DNA of 64,000 bases from VFKU01 sp038916785 (GTDB lineage: Bacteria > Hydrogenedentota > Hydrogenedentia > Hydrogenedentales > GCA-2746185): positions 5,407 through 69,406 of the forward strand of contig JBCLBO010000008.1 in NCBI GenBank assembly GCA_038916785.1, written 5' to 3'. Of this stretch, positions 23,698-31,227 are shown piece after piece (within the stretch, counting starts at the first letter, position 1; each line of letters starts with the position of its first letter). The notes beneath the pieces were generated by a model, which worked only from the letters and a program-made list of their open reading frames with translations, did no database searches and was not told where the DNA came from. Made by a program: the position numbers and the translations under genes.

Positions 23698-25953
23698 ATG
23701 ATCAGCAAACAGCTCGAAACGACATTGCGATCGGCGTTGCAGGAGGCGCGTAAGCGCCGGCATGAGTACCTGTGCGCCGAGCACGTGTTGTTTGCGCTGC
23801 TCGACGATCCCATCGGCCGCGACATCCTTGAAAACGTAGGCGTCGACATCGAAAAGCTGCGCAAGGACCTCGACGAGTACCTGTCGCGACAGTTGGACCA
23901 GGTGCCCGAGCGCCAGCGGCTCGTCGTGCAGCAGACGGTGGCCTTCGATCGCATCATGAACCGCGCGCTCATGCACGCGAAGTTCTCCGGCAAGGGCGAG
24001 GTCGAGGCGGGAGACGCGCTCGCCGCGCTGCTGGAGGAATCGCAGTCGCACGCCGCGTTCTTTCTCGAGGAGCAAGGCGTTACGCGCTTGGATGTGCTCA
24101 ACTACATCTCGCACGGGGTCTCGAAGGTCGAGGACGAGGACGATGCGGCGGAAGCTCCCTTCGGCGCGCCGGAGAGCGGCGAGGCCGACGAGAAGAAAAA
24201 CAAGCGCGACCCGCTCGAACTCTATACCGACAATCTGGCGAAGCGCGCCGCGCAGGGCAAGATCGACCCGCTGATCGGCCGCGAGACGGAGCTGGCGCGC
24301 GCGGTCCGCGTGCTCTGCCGGCGGCGAAAGAACAACCCGGTGTTCGTCGGCGAGCCCGGCGTGGGCAAGACGGCCATCGTCGAGGGCCTCGCGCTGCGCA
24401 TCCACGGGGGCAAGGTGCCGCCGCTGCTCAAGGACGCGGAGATTTTCCGGCTCGACCTCGGCGCGCTGCTGGCCGGCACGCAGTTCCGCGGCGATCTGGA
24501 GTCGCGCATCAAGGCCGTCATCAAGGCGCTGCTCAAGCGGGACAACGTGATCCTGTTCATCGACGAAATCCACATGGTCGTCGGCGCGGGATCGACGCGC
24601 GGCTCGGATGTGGACGTGTCCGGCCTGCTCAAGCCGCTGTTGTCCTCCGGTGAACTCAAGTGCATCGGCGCGACGACTTACGAGGAGTACAAAAACGGCT
24701 TCGAGAAGGACCGCGCGCTCGCGCGGCGCTTCCAGAAGATCGACGTGGTCGAGCCGACGGTCGCCGAGACCTACCAGATTCTGCGCGGGCTGAAATCGCG
24801 CTACGAAGCGCACCACGGCATCACGTTTACGGACTCCGCGCTGCACACGGCGGCGGAACTCGCCGCGAAATACGTCAACGACCGCTTCCTGCCCGACAAG
24901 GCCATCGACGTGATCGACGAGGCGGGCGCGCAGGTCCGCATCGAGTCCCACGGCCAGCGCAAGACGATCCGCCCGGCGGACATCGAGCGCATCGTCGCCG
25001 AGATGGCGCGGATCCCCCCGCGGTCCGTGTCCTCGAACGACAAGGAGCGCCTCGCGAAACTCGAGGACGACCTCAAACAGGTGGTCTATGGGCAGGACGA
25101 CGCCGTGCATTCGATCGCGACGGCGATTAAGCGCTCGCGCGCGGGGCTTAGCCTGCCGGACAAGCCGGTCGGCTCCTTCCTCTTCACCGGTCCGACGGGT
25201 GTGGGCAAGACGGAACTCGCCAAACAGCTCGCGAGCACGCTCGGCATCGACTTCATCCGCTTCGACATGAGCGAATACATGGAGGAATACACGATTTCCA
25301 AGCTCATCGGATCGAGCCGGGGCTACGTCGGCTTCGAGCTCGGCGGCGAACTGACCGAGCAAGTCCGCAAGCATCCGCATTCGGTGCTGCTGCTCGATGA
25401 AATCGAGAAGGCGCACCCGAAGATTTTCAACGTGTTGTTGCAGATCATGGACTACGGCACGCTGACCGACAACGCCGGGCGCAAAGCGGATTTTCGCAAC
25501 ATCATTCTCGTGATGACCTCGAACGCGGGCGCGCGAGAGATGGAGCAGCGCTCGCTCGGTTTCCGCGTAGACCCGGACGACGCGCCGGGCAAGAGCAAGA
25601 AGGCCATCCAGCGGCTCTTTACGCCGGAATTCCGGAACCGGCTCGATACGATCGTGAATTTCGGCGCGTTGCCCCGCGAAGTGGTGCTGCGCATCGTGCA
25701 CAAGTTTGTTGCGCAGCTCGGCCAACGGCTCGCCGATCGCAAGGTCGCTATTGAGATCACTGCGCCGGCCGCGGATTTCCTCGCCGACAAGGGCTACGAC
25801 CCCAAGCTCGGCGCGCGACCGCTGGCGCGGACTATCCAGCGCGAACTCGAGGAGCCGCTTGCCGACGAGGTCCTCTTCGGCAAGCTCTCCAAGGGCGGCC
25901 GCGTGACAGTAGACGTCGCCGACGGAAAACTCACCTTCAGCTTTGCAGCGTGA
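23698..25953 (+). CDS. clpA: ATP-dependent Clp protease ATP-binding subunit ClpA
   Basis: A 751-residue ClpA of usual length. An N-domain of ~145 residues (two helical repeats, site of ClpS docking) precedes two AAA+ modules. The first has Walker A GEPGVGKTAIVEGLALR and Walker B VILFIDEIH; the second has GPTGVGKTELAKQLA and VLLLDEIEKAH. MEQRSLGFRVD supplies the LGF loop that docks on ClpP, and RLFTPEFRNRLD follows as in ClpA. It unfolds substrates and feeds ClpP, which is not in the window. The repeat just upstream holds no obvious promoter. Confidence 0.96.
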   Translation: MISKQLETTLRSALQEARKRRHEYLCAEHVLFALLDDPIGRDILENVGVDIEKLRKDLDEYLSRQLDQVPERQRLVVQQTVAFDRIMNRALMHAKFSGKGEVEAGDALAALLEESQSHAAFFLEEQGVTRLDVLNYISHGVSKVEDEDDAAEAPFGAPESGEADEKKNKRDPLELYTDNLAKRAAQGKIDPLIGRETELARAVRVLCRRRKNNPVFVGEPGVGKTAIVEGLALRIHGGKVPPLLKDAEIFRLDLGALLAGTQFRGDLESRIKAVIKALLKRDNVILFIDEIHMVVGAGSTRGSDVDVSGLLKPLLSSGELKCIGATTYEEYKNGFEKDRALARRFQKIDVVEPTVAETYQILRGLKSRYEAHHGITFTDSALHTAAELAAKYVNDRFLPDKAIDVIDEAGAQVRIESHGQRKTIRPADIERIVAEMARIPPRSVSSNDKERLAKLEDDLKQVVYGQDDAVHSIATAIKRSRAGLSLPDKPVGSFLFTGPTGVGKTELAKQLASTLGIDFIRFDMSEYMEEYTISKLIGSSRGYVGFELGGELTEQVRKHPHSVLLLDEIEKAHPKIFNVLLQIMDYGTLTDNAGRKADFRNIILVMTSNAGAREMEQRSLGFRVDPDDAPGKSKKAIQRLFTPEFRNRLDTIVNFGALPREVVLRIVHKFVAQLGQRLADRKVAIEITAPAADFLADKGYDPKLGARPLARTIQRELEEPLADEVLFGKLSKGGRVTVDVADGKLTFSFAA

Positions 25954-25961
25954 CCCGTAGC

Positions 25962-26053
25962 ATCGGCCTCCGGCCGATGCAGAATTAACCAAGCGCTTCG
26001 TTTGAAAGGCCCGGCGATCGGCTCATTCTCCATCGGCCGGAGGCCGATGCTAC
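25962..26053. repeat. Two CATCGGCC palindromic repeats between clpA and aat
   Basis: GTAGCATCGGCCTCCGGCCG and ATGC at 25962-25984 are echoed at 26030-26053 by CATCGGCCGGAGGCCGATGC plus TAC. The second one can be read as the codons SIGRRPML of an open frame that extends the aat ORF upstream, but that text is only repeat sequence. The aat start at 26065 lies after it. Confidence 0.75.
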
Positions 26054-26064
26054 AGTGGCCGCCG

Positions 26065-26772
26065 ATGCCACTTTTCCAACTTACAAAGGAGCTTGCCTTT
26101 CCGCGGCCGGAAATGGCCGAGCCCGAGGGCTTGCTCGCCGTTGGCGGCGACCTCAGCGTTGAGCGGCTGCTGCTCGCGTATTCGCTCGGCATTTTCCCCT
26201 GGTTCGGCGCGGGCGATCCGATCCTGTGGTGGTCACCGGATCCGCGCATGGTGTTGTTTCCGGCGGAGTTTCATGTTTCGGAGCGATTGCGACGATTGCA
26301 CCGGCAGAGGAAATACCGCGTCACACTCGATACCGCCTTCCCGAAGGTGATCGCCGCCTGCGCGGACCAGCCCCGGTCCGGGCAGGACGGCACCTGGATC
26401 ACGCGCGAGATGGAGGAGGCGTATATCGCGGTACACGAGGCGGGCTTCGCGCATTCGATCGAATGTTGGGACGGCTCGCGGCTCGTCGGCGGGTTGTATG
26501 GGATTTCGCTCGGCGCGGCGTTTTTCGGCGAGAGTATGTTCTCCATCGAGCCGAACACATCGAAGCTGGCGATCTGGTTTCTGGTGGAGCAGGTCCGCCG
26601 TTGGGACTTTCAACTCATTGATTGCCAAGTGCATACGCCGCACCTGGCCCGGCTTGGCGCCCGGGATGTACCCCGAAAGCGCTTCCTGAAAATCCTCAAG
26701 GATGCGTCCGCCCGCGAGTCCCGCCGGGGGCCCTGGGCGCTCGACGAAGACCTGCCCGAGGCCATGGATTAG
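26065..26772 (+). CDS. aat: Leucyl/phenylalanyl-tRNA-protein transferase
   Basis: About 235 residues from the ATG at 26065, the start that gives the normal MPLFQLTKELAFPRPEMAEP N-terminus. The upstream 21 codons are made of a repeat. Family blocks are GLLAVGGDLSVERLLLAYSL, GIFPWFGAGDPILWWSPDPR, HSIECWDGSRLVGGLYGISL with FFGESMFS, and IDCQVHTPHLARLGA. The enzyme adds Leu or Phe from its tRNA to N-terminal Lys or Arg, making ClpS-readable N-degrons. Its place right after clpA is functionally consistent. Confidence 0.96.
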   Translation: MPLFQLTKELAFPRPEMAEPEGLLAVGGDLSVERLLLAYSLGIFPWFGAGDPILWWSPDPRMVLFPAEFHVSERLRRLHRQRKYRVTLDTAFPKVIAACADQPRSGQDGTWITREMEEAYIAVHEAGFAHSIECWDGSRLVGGLYGISLGAAFFGESMFSIEPNTSKLAIWFLVEQVRRWDFQLIDCQVHTPHLARLGARDVPRKRFLKILKDASARESRRGPWALDEDLPEAMD

Positions 26773-26869
26773 CAAAAGGGGGCCGCTCTGTTCTAGACTG
26801 TGCGGTGGGCTGCACGCCGACGCTGGCGCGCGGGCCTTGGGCCGCTACAACCCTGGGAGGATCTCGGCC

Positions 26870-27484
26870 ATGAGACATTCCACTTCTGCACGTACACTGG
26901 GAGTCGTTGCTGCGCTGATCGCGTGTGCGCTGATCGCGGCGCCGGTACAGGCGGGCAAGGCAGCCATCGGCGCGGCGATGCCCGACGTCACGCTCACCGA
27001 CTCGCTCGGCAAAGCGCACAAGCTCAGCGAGTACAAAGGCAAGACCGTCGTCCTCAATTTCCTGTCGAAGGATTGCCCGTGGTCGCGCGGCGCGGAGCCG
27101 TCCGTGAGCGCGTTGGCGAAGGAGTTCGAGGGCAAGGATGTCGTGTTCCTCGGCGTGAACTCGAACGCCGGGACGACCACTGCGCAGATGAAGGACTATG
27201 CCGCCAGCGCGGGCATCCCGTATGCGATCTTGATTGACCCGGGTAACGTGTATGCCGACGCCGTCGGCGCGACGCGTACGCCCGAGATTTACGTGGTGGA
27301 CAAGAACGGCACGCTCGCGTTTCACGGCGCCTACGACGACCGCAAGGAACCCGAGGCCACGGGCGCCACGAACTACACCAAGCTCGCGATCGACGCCGTG
27401 CTCGCCGGCAAGGCCGTCGAGAAACCCGAGGTGAAGGCCTGGGGCTGCTCGATCAAGCGCGCGGAGAACGCCGAGACGGACTGA
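26870..27484 (+). CDS. Exported thioredoxin-fold redoxin with CPWS motif
   Basis: About 204 residues from the ATG at 26870, preceded by GGGAGG. A Sec signal peptide (basic RHSTSARTLG then AALIACALIAAPVQAG) is followed by an AhpC/TSA-type fold. The usual redox site appears as FLSKDCPWSRGAEP, with only the first Cys of CxxC (CPWS). The protein ends VKAWGCSIKRAENAE. The WGCSIK end recurs in exported redoxins of planctomycete-like bacteria. It may reduce or oxidise periplasmic partners by a one-Cys or C-terminal-Cys route. The TlpA-like gene follows. Confidence 0.8.
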   Translation: MRHSTSARTLGVVAALIACALIAAPVQAGKAAIGAAMPDVTLTDSLGKAHKLSEYKGKTVVLNFLSKDCPWSRGAEPSVSALAKEFEGKDVVFLGVNSNAGTTTAQMKDYAASAGIPYAILIDPGNVYADAVGATRTPEIYVVDKNGTLAFHGAYDDRKEPEATGATNYTKLAIDAVLAGKAVEKPEVKAWGCSIKRAENAETD

Positions 27485-27500
27485 TTGATGTCTGAATGGA

Positions 27501-27634
27501 ACCGTCATTGCGGGAAGCATAAGGGAGTTCGTAGGGGCGGGGCCCTGTCCCCGCCCCGCGCACGCCGGGAAACCAAGGCGGGGACAGGGCCCCGCCCCTA
27601 CAGCGCCGTTCGGTGCGTAATTCGCAATGACGGT
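27501..27634. repeat. Double inverted-repeat element over the TlpA start region
   Basis: Outer arms ACCGTCATTGCG (27501-27512) and CGCAATGACGGT (27623-27634) are exact complements. Inner arms at 27531-27555 and 27577-27601 are 25 bp of the GTAGGGGCGGGGCCC family. The CCGTCATTGCGGGAAGC word belongs to the same family as the triplet at 6553. The element stays in an open frame with the following TlpA gene, so the start of that gene may be an annotation trap. Confidence 0.8.
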
Positions 27635-27655
27635 TGGGGCGCGGCGCTCACCGCG

Positions 27656-28201
27656 ATGCTTGTTGTGCTGGTGGCAGCCGGCTGCGGTGCTCCGGTGAAG
27701 ACCGCAGATACTGCCGCGCCCTCGCCGCTGCCCGCCGCGGTCGGCGAAGTGTCGCTCGCCACGCCGAAGGAAATCCGCGCGCTGATCGACGCGGGCAAGG
27801 GCCAGGTCGTCGTCATGAATTTTTGGGCGACGTGGTGTCCGCCGTGCGTGAAGGAAATGCCGGAGTTTGCGAAGTTCTGGCGCGAATTCGACGGCAACGG
27901 CGTGACGTTCTTGAGTTTCACCGCCGATTTCGCCGCGACCAAGGATTCAGTCGTCCTGCCGTTCATGAAGTCCTACGAGATTCCGTTCCCGGTCCGCATC
28001 ATGGCGGTGGACAATCCCGACGACCTCGCCAAGGAGCTCCCCGTCGAGTGGGACGGCGCCCTGCCCGCCACCTTCATCTTCGGCCCTGAAGGCGCACTCG
28101 TGTGGCAGACCGTCGGCGGGACGATCACGCGCGACCTCCTCGCGGAGAAAGTAACGCCGTTGATTGCGTCCGCCAAGGCCGCCTCGCCAGCGGCGAAGTA
28201 A
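27656..28201 (+). CDS. TlpA-family thiol:disulfide oxidoreductase, probable lipoprotein
   Basis: About 181 residues from the ATG at 27656. The MLVVLVAAGCGAP start gives a lipoprotein-like VAAGC lipobox but a very short basic region. An ATG at 27488 would add 56 residues, but most are repeat-encoded (GGALSPPRARRETKAGTGPR). The fold has FWATWCPPCVKEMPEFAKFW with the CPPC redox site, and PATFIFGPEGALVWQTVG. TlpA-like proteins maintain or reduce disulfides in the periplasm. It follows the redoxin gene and could share a role in redox handling. The original 5' end may have been lost to the element insertion. Confidence 0.82.
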   Translation: MLVVLVAAGCGAPVKTADTAAPSPLPAAVGEVSLATPKEIRALIDAGKGQVVVMNFWATWCPPCVKEMPEFAKFWREFDGNGVTFLSFTADFAATKDSVVLPFMKSYEIPFPVRIMAVDNPDDLAKELPVEWDGALPATFIFGPEGALVWQTVGGTITRDLLAEKVTPLIASAKAASPAAK

Positions 28202-28484
28202 ACGTACCCTTCCCATCATCACAGGCCTCGGTAGCCTCCGTTCACCCCGGTTCGCCGTCAACCGTCCCTATATGCTGGCGCAGTTTGTTGCACTGCCAAT
28301 GATGCCGGTGCGGAACAAGGGCGAAGCGGCGGGACGCCGCTTCCACATTGCGGTTGCGAAACAAGGCGTGGCGCGATCGCGCGGCGAAATGCCGGCCCTA
28401 TTGACTCGCTGGCGCGTAGCGCCGTAGAATTATGAAGTAAGGAACTGGCGTGCGGCGATTGCCGCTGGTGGAGCACGACTTGCT
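28202..28484. other. Intergenic spacer before the DUF309 gene
   Basis: About 280 bp without a gene. A pair of CTTGTTTCGCAACCGCAATG and CATTGGCAGTGCAACAAACT-type complements lies near 28280-28370 (imperfect). GAATTATGAAG near 28428 and GGTGGAGCACG at 28467-28477 are weak signals ahead of the GTG at 28485. No clear promoter or terminator is identified. Confidence 0.4.
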
Positions 28485-29114
28485 GTGAGCACGACCGTCC
28501 ATCGCGATTCGGGAGAAATTCGCGTGATCTCCGGCCTGATCGAGGGCGAGCCGCGGCCCGTGTGGCGGCATGCGCCTCGGCATGTGCCGCAGGTTAATTT
28601 TCCGGCGTATCGCCATGTGCCGGGCGTGACGCCGCACCCGGAGCGCAACGAGCAGGGACACTCCTACGGGCGGAAAGCGTCGGCCGCGGTGGCGCTTTCG
28701 CCGGAGAATTGGCGGAAACACCGGGCGTATCTTTACGGGGTGGACCTTTACCACCAGGGATATTTCTGGGAGTCGCACGAGGCGTGGGAGGGTCCGTGGC
28801 GCGAGAGCGAGCCGGACAGCCTGGAGGCGAATTTGTTGCAGGCGCTGATCCTGAACAGCGCGGCGCAACTAAAGATTCACGCCGGCAATGCCGTCGGCGC
28901 GCGTACGCACAGCCTTGCGGCGCGGTGGCGGCTGGCGCGGATTCGGGCGAAGGGATACGACGGCGCAGGGGCGTCGTTTCTCGGGCTCGATATTTCCGAT
29001 CTCATCGAGCAGATGAAGCGGTACTACGGGCCGCTGTGGGAGTCGGAAAGCACGCAGGAGATTCGACTGCGCCGGCGCGCGCCGCGGATTCAGCTTGCGG
29101 TCGACGCGGGTTGA
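28485..29114 (+). CDS. DUF309-family protein with N-terminal extension
   Basis: A 209-residue protein. The DUF309 signature is at residues ~80-125: YLYGVDLYHQGYFWESHEAW and WRESEPDSLEANLLQALILN. The family is all-helical and of unknown biochemical role. The first ~75 residues, rich in His, Arg and Pro (VWRHAPRHVPQVNFPAYRHV), are not part of the domain. GTG at 28485 is the likely start, with GGAG about 12 bases upstream; later starts are possible because of the low-complexity N-terminus. Confidence 0.7.
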   Translation: MSTTVHRDSGEIRVISGLIEGEPRPVWRHAPRHVPQVNFPAYRHVPGVTPHPERNEQGHSYGRKASAAVALSPENWRKHRAYLYGVDLYHQGYFWESHEAWEGPWRESEPDSLEANLLQALILNSAAQLKIHAGNAVGARTHSLAARWRLARIRAKGYDGAGASFLGLDISDLIEQMKRYYGPLWESESTQEIRLRRRAPRIQLAVDAG

Positions 29115-29207
29115 ATGGGACCGATCTCGCGCTGAATCGGAGATCCGCCCGCAGCCTTCCATCGCCGGGAGCCTCGTGATCAGTGTTGGATTCTCGGGTT
29201 CACCGGC

Positions 29208-29321
29208 GGGGAGATTCTTCGCTTCGCTGCTAAGAAAACAGTGGGTCGTTGTAGGGGCGGCCCCCTGTGGCCGCCCTGGGATTCCGGCGTGCACCGGGCG
29301 GGGACGGGGCCCCGCCCCTAC
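29208..29321 (+). repeat. ~115-bp composite repeat, copy 2
   Basis: Direct copy of the unit at 16018-16133, same orientation, same order of parts (GGGGAGATTCTTCGC, GCTGCTAAGAAA, TTGTAGGGGCGGCC, GGATTCCGGCGTGCACCGGG, GGGGCCCCGCCCC). The adjoining DNA of the two copies is not related, which sets the edges near these positions. Confidence 0.8.
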
Positions 29322-29429
29322 CATCGTGGGGTACGCTTTCTTGCCACACACTCCGGCCGCGGCCGGTGCGGAACTTGGAACGACAAGAGGGTGGTCCGAG
29401 AAGTACTAAAGAAGGTGATGGAAGGATCT

Positions 29430-29888
29430 TTAGCGGCCGGTGTGGCCGAAGCCGCCGGCGCCGCGGGCGGTGTCTTCGAGGCGGTCGACGGCACGCCATT
29501 GGGCGCGGATGACGGGGGCGATTACGAGTTGCGCGACGCGCTCGCCTCGCCGGAGCGTGAAGGGTTCCTCGCCGTGGTTGATCATGAGCACTTTGATTTC
29601 GCCGCGATAGTCGGCGTCGATCGTGCCTGGGGCGTTGACGAGGGTGACGCCGTGGCGTAGGGCCAGGCCGCTGCGCGGGCGCACTTGGGCTTCGTAGCCG
29701 GGCGGCAGGGCCATGCGCAAGCCGGTGGGCACCAGCGTGCGCTCGCCGGGCAGGAGCGTCACCGGCTCTTGAAGCGCGGCGCGCAGGTCCATTCCCGCGG
29801 CGAGGTCGGTCTCGTATTGCGGCAGCGGAAGGCCGGCGCCGTGCGGTTCCACGGCCAAGTCGATCAAGATGAATGGTGCAGCGTCCAT
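29430..29888 (-). CDS. dut: dUTP diphosphatase
   Basis: A 152-residue trimeric-type dUTPase. Motifs are AAGMDLRAA (motif 1), VRPRSGLALRHGV (motif 2, which binds phosphate), NAPGTIDADYRGEIKVLMIN (motif 3, with the catalytic Asp), RVAQLVIAPV (motif 4) and GAGGFGHTGR (motif 5, the C-terminal arm that closes over the active site). It cleaves dUTP to dUMP and keeps uracil out of DNA. It is the last gene of the rpsO-pnp-M16-dut run, an order seen in several other bacteria. Confidence 0.96.
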   Translation of the reverse strand: MDAAPFILIDLAVEPHGAGLPLPQYETDLAAGMDLRAALQEPVTLLPGERTLVPTGLRMALPPGYEAQVRPRSGLALRHGVTLVNAPGTIDADYRGEIKVLMINHGEEPFTLRRGERVAQLVIAPVIRAQWRAVDRLEDTARGAGGFGHTGR

Positions 29889-29895
29889 CGCGGGC

Positions 29896-31200
29896 TCAGA
29901 TCGTCAGGGCCGGCAGCGTGTCCACCGGCACGGGCCCGACCACGGTGAGCGCGCTGGTGGACGCGGTGAATACGGCGCGGGCGGCGCTCTGTACGTCGCT
30001 CTTGGTCACGCGCTCCAGATTCGCGAGCACTTCGCTCACGGGCACGATGCGGCCCTGGTAGATGAGCGAGCGGACCAGGCGCGACATGCGGCTGAAGGAA
30101 TTCTCCAGCGCGAGCACGAGACCGCCCTTCATTTGTTCGCAGTGGATTGATAGCTCCTCGTCGCTGAGCGGTTCCTCGCGCAGGCGCAGCAATTCTTCGC
30201 TGGAGAGATCGAGCGTCTTTTGCAGGTTCTCCGGCGCGACGCCCGCGTAGAAGCCCATCAGTCCGCCTGCGGCGAGCATGGAATTGAAGGAGTAGACGGA
30301 ATAGGCCATGCCCTCCTGTTCGCGGATGCGCTCGAAGAGTCGCGAGGTCGAGCCGCCGCCGAGCACGCTGCTGAGCATGTCATACGCGAATCGCCGGGGA
30401 TCGGTGAGCGGCACGCTCGGAAAGGTGCATACCACGTGGTCCTGCGCGACGGTCCGGCGATCGAATCGCTCGCCGGAGAAATAGGTGGGCGCCCCGCCGG
30501 CCACTGAAGGCGCGCGGCGCGCGGGCAGCTTGCCGAATTCTTCATTCACTTGGCGCAGGAAGGCCTTCTCGTCGAACCGGCCAACGATGGAGACGAGCAT
30601 GTTCTCCGGCGTGTACCAGAGATCGCGATAGCCCCGGACGGTCTCCACGGTGGCCGCCGAGACGGTCTCCTCGTAGCCGGAGATGGGGCGGCCGAGCGGG
30701 TGATCGCGCCAGACGTGCTCGGTCATCAAGTCGTGCACGTAGTCCTCGGGGACGTCCTTGATCATCGAGATTTCCTCGAGGATCACGTTGCGTTCCTTGT
30801 CGAGGTCGTGGAAGGTCGAATTCTTCACCATGTCCGCGAGCACGTCGAAGGCGCTGGCGGCGTGCTGATCGAGCACGCGCGCGTAATAGCACGTGTACTC
30901 GCGCGTCGTGAAGGCGTTGAGCTGGCCGCCACGGCCCTCGATCGCTTCCATGATCTGGCGGGCCGTGCGGCGCTCCGTGCCTTTGAAGAGCAGGTGCTCG
31001 ATGAAATGCGAAATGCCCGCCTCGGCGGCGGTTTCGTGGCCCGAGCCGGTGCGCGCCCACACGCCCATCGACGCGGAATGGACGTAGGGCAGGTGCTCAC
31101 AGACGACCCGCAGGCCGTTGTCGAGCGTGTGAATGATCGGGTCGAGCGGCGTGTAGACCGCCCCACCCGAATGCTCCGCACCCTTGCGCTCACTCGTCAC
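29896..31200 (-). CDS. M16-family zinc metallopeptidase
   Basis: A 434-residue M16B peptidase. The zinc site is in GISHFIEHLLFKGTERRTAR (inverted HxxEH), with the third ligand Glu in RNVILEEISMIKD about 75 residues later. The second half is the inactive-type homologous lobe that completes the chamber. M16 peptidases cut short peptides and pre-sequences. GTG at 31200 with AGAGAGG upstream lies 27 bp after the pnp stop, so it is in the pnp transcript. No signal peptide is seen, so a cytoplasmic role is likely. Confidence 0.93.
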   Translation of the reverse strand: MTSERKGAEHSGGAVYTPLDPIIHTLDNGLRVVCEHLPYVHSASMGVWARTGSGHETAAEAGISHFIEHLLFKGTERRTARQIMEAIEGRGGQLNAFTTREYTCYYARVLDQHAASAFDVLADMVKNSTFHDLDKERNVILEEISMIKDVPEDYVHDLMTEHVWRDHPLGRPISGYEETVSAATVETVRGYRDLWYTPENMLVSIVGRFDEKAFLRQVNEEFGKLPARRAPSVAGGAPTYFSGERFDRRTVAQDHVVCTFPSVPLTDPRRFAYDMLSSVLGGGSTSRLFERIREQEGMAYSVYSFNSMLAAGGLMGFYAGVAPENLQKTLDLSSEELLRLREEPLSDEELSIHCEQMKGGLVLALENSFSRMSRLVRSLIYQGRIVPVSEVLANLERVTKSDVQSAARAVFTASTSALTVVGPVPVDTLPALTI

Positions 31201-31227
31201 TGCACGCGCCTCTCTGGGCGGCGGCGC

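Noticed and set aside
23308..25992. 894-codon open frame antisense to clpA
   Set aside because: It is the mirror of a strongly conserved gene, is rich in Arg, His and Ala without motifs, and arises from G+C-rich third positions.
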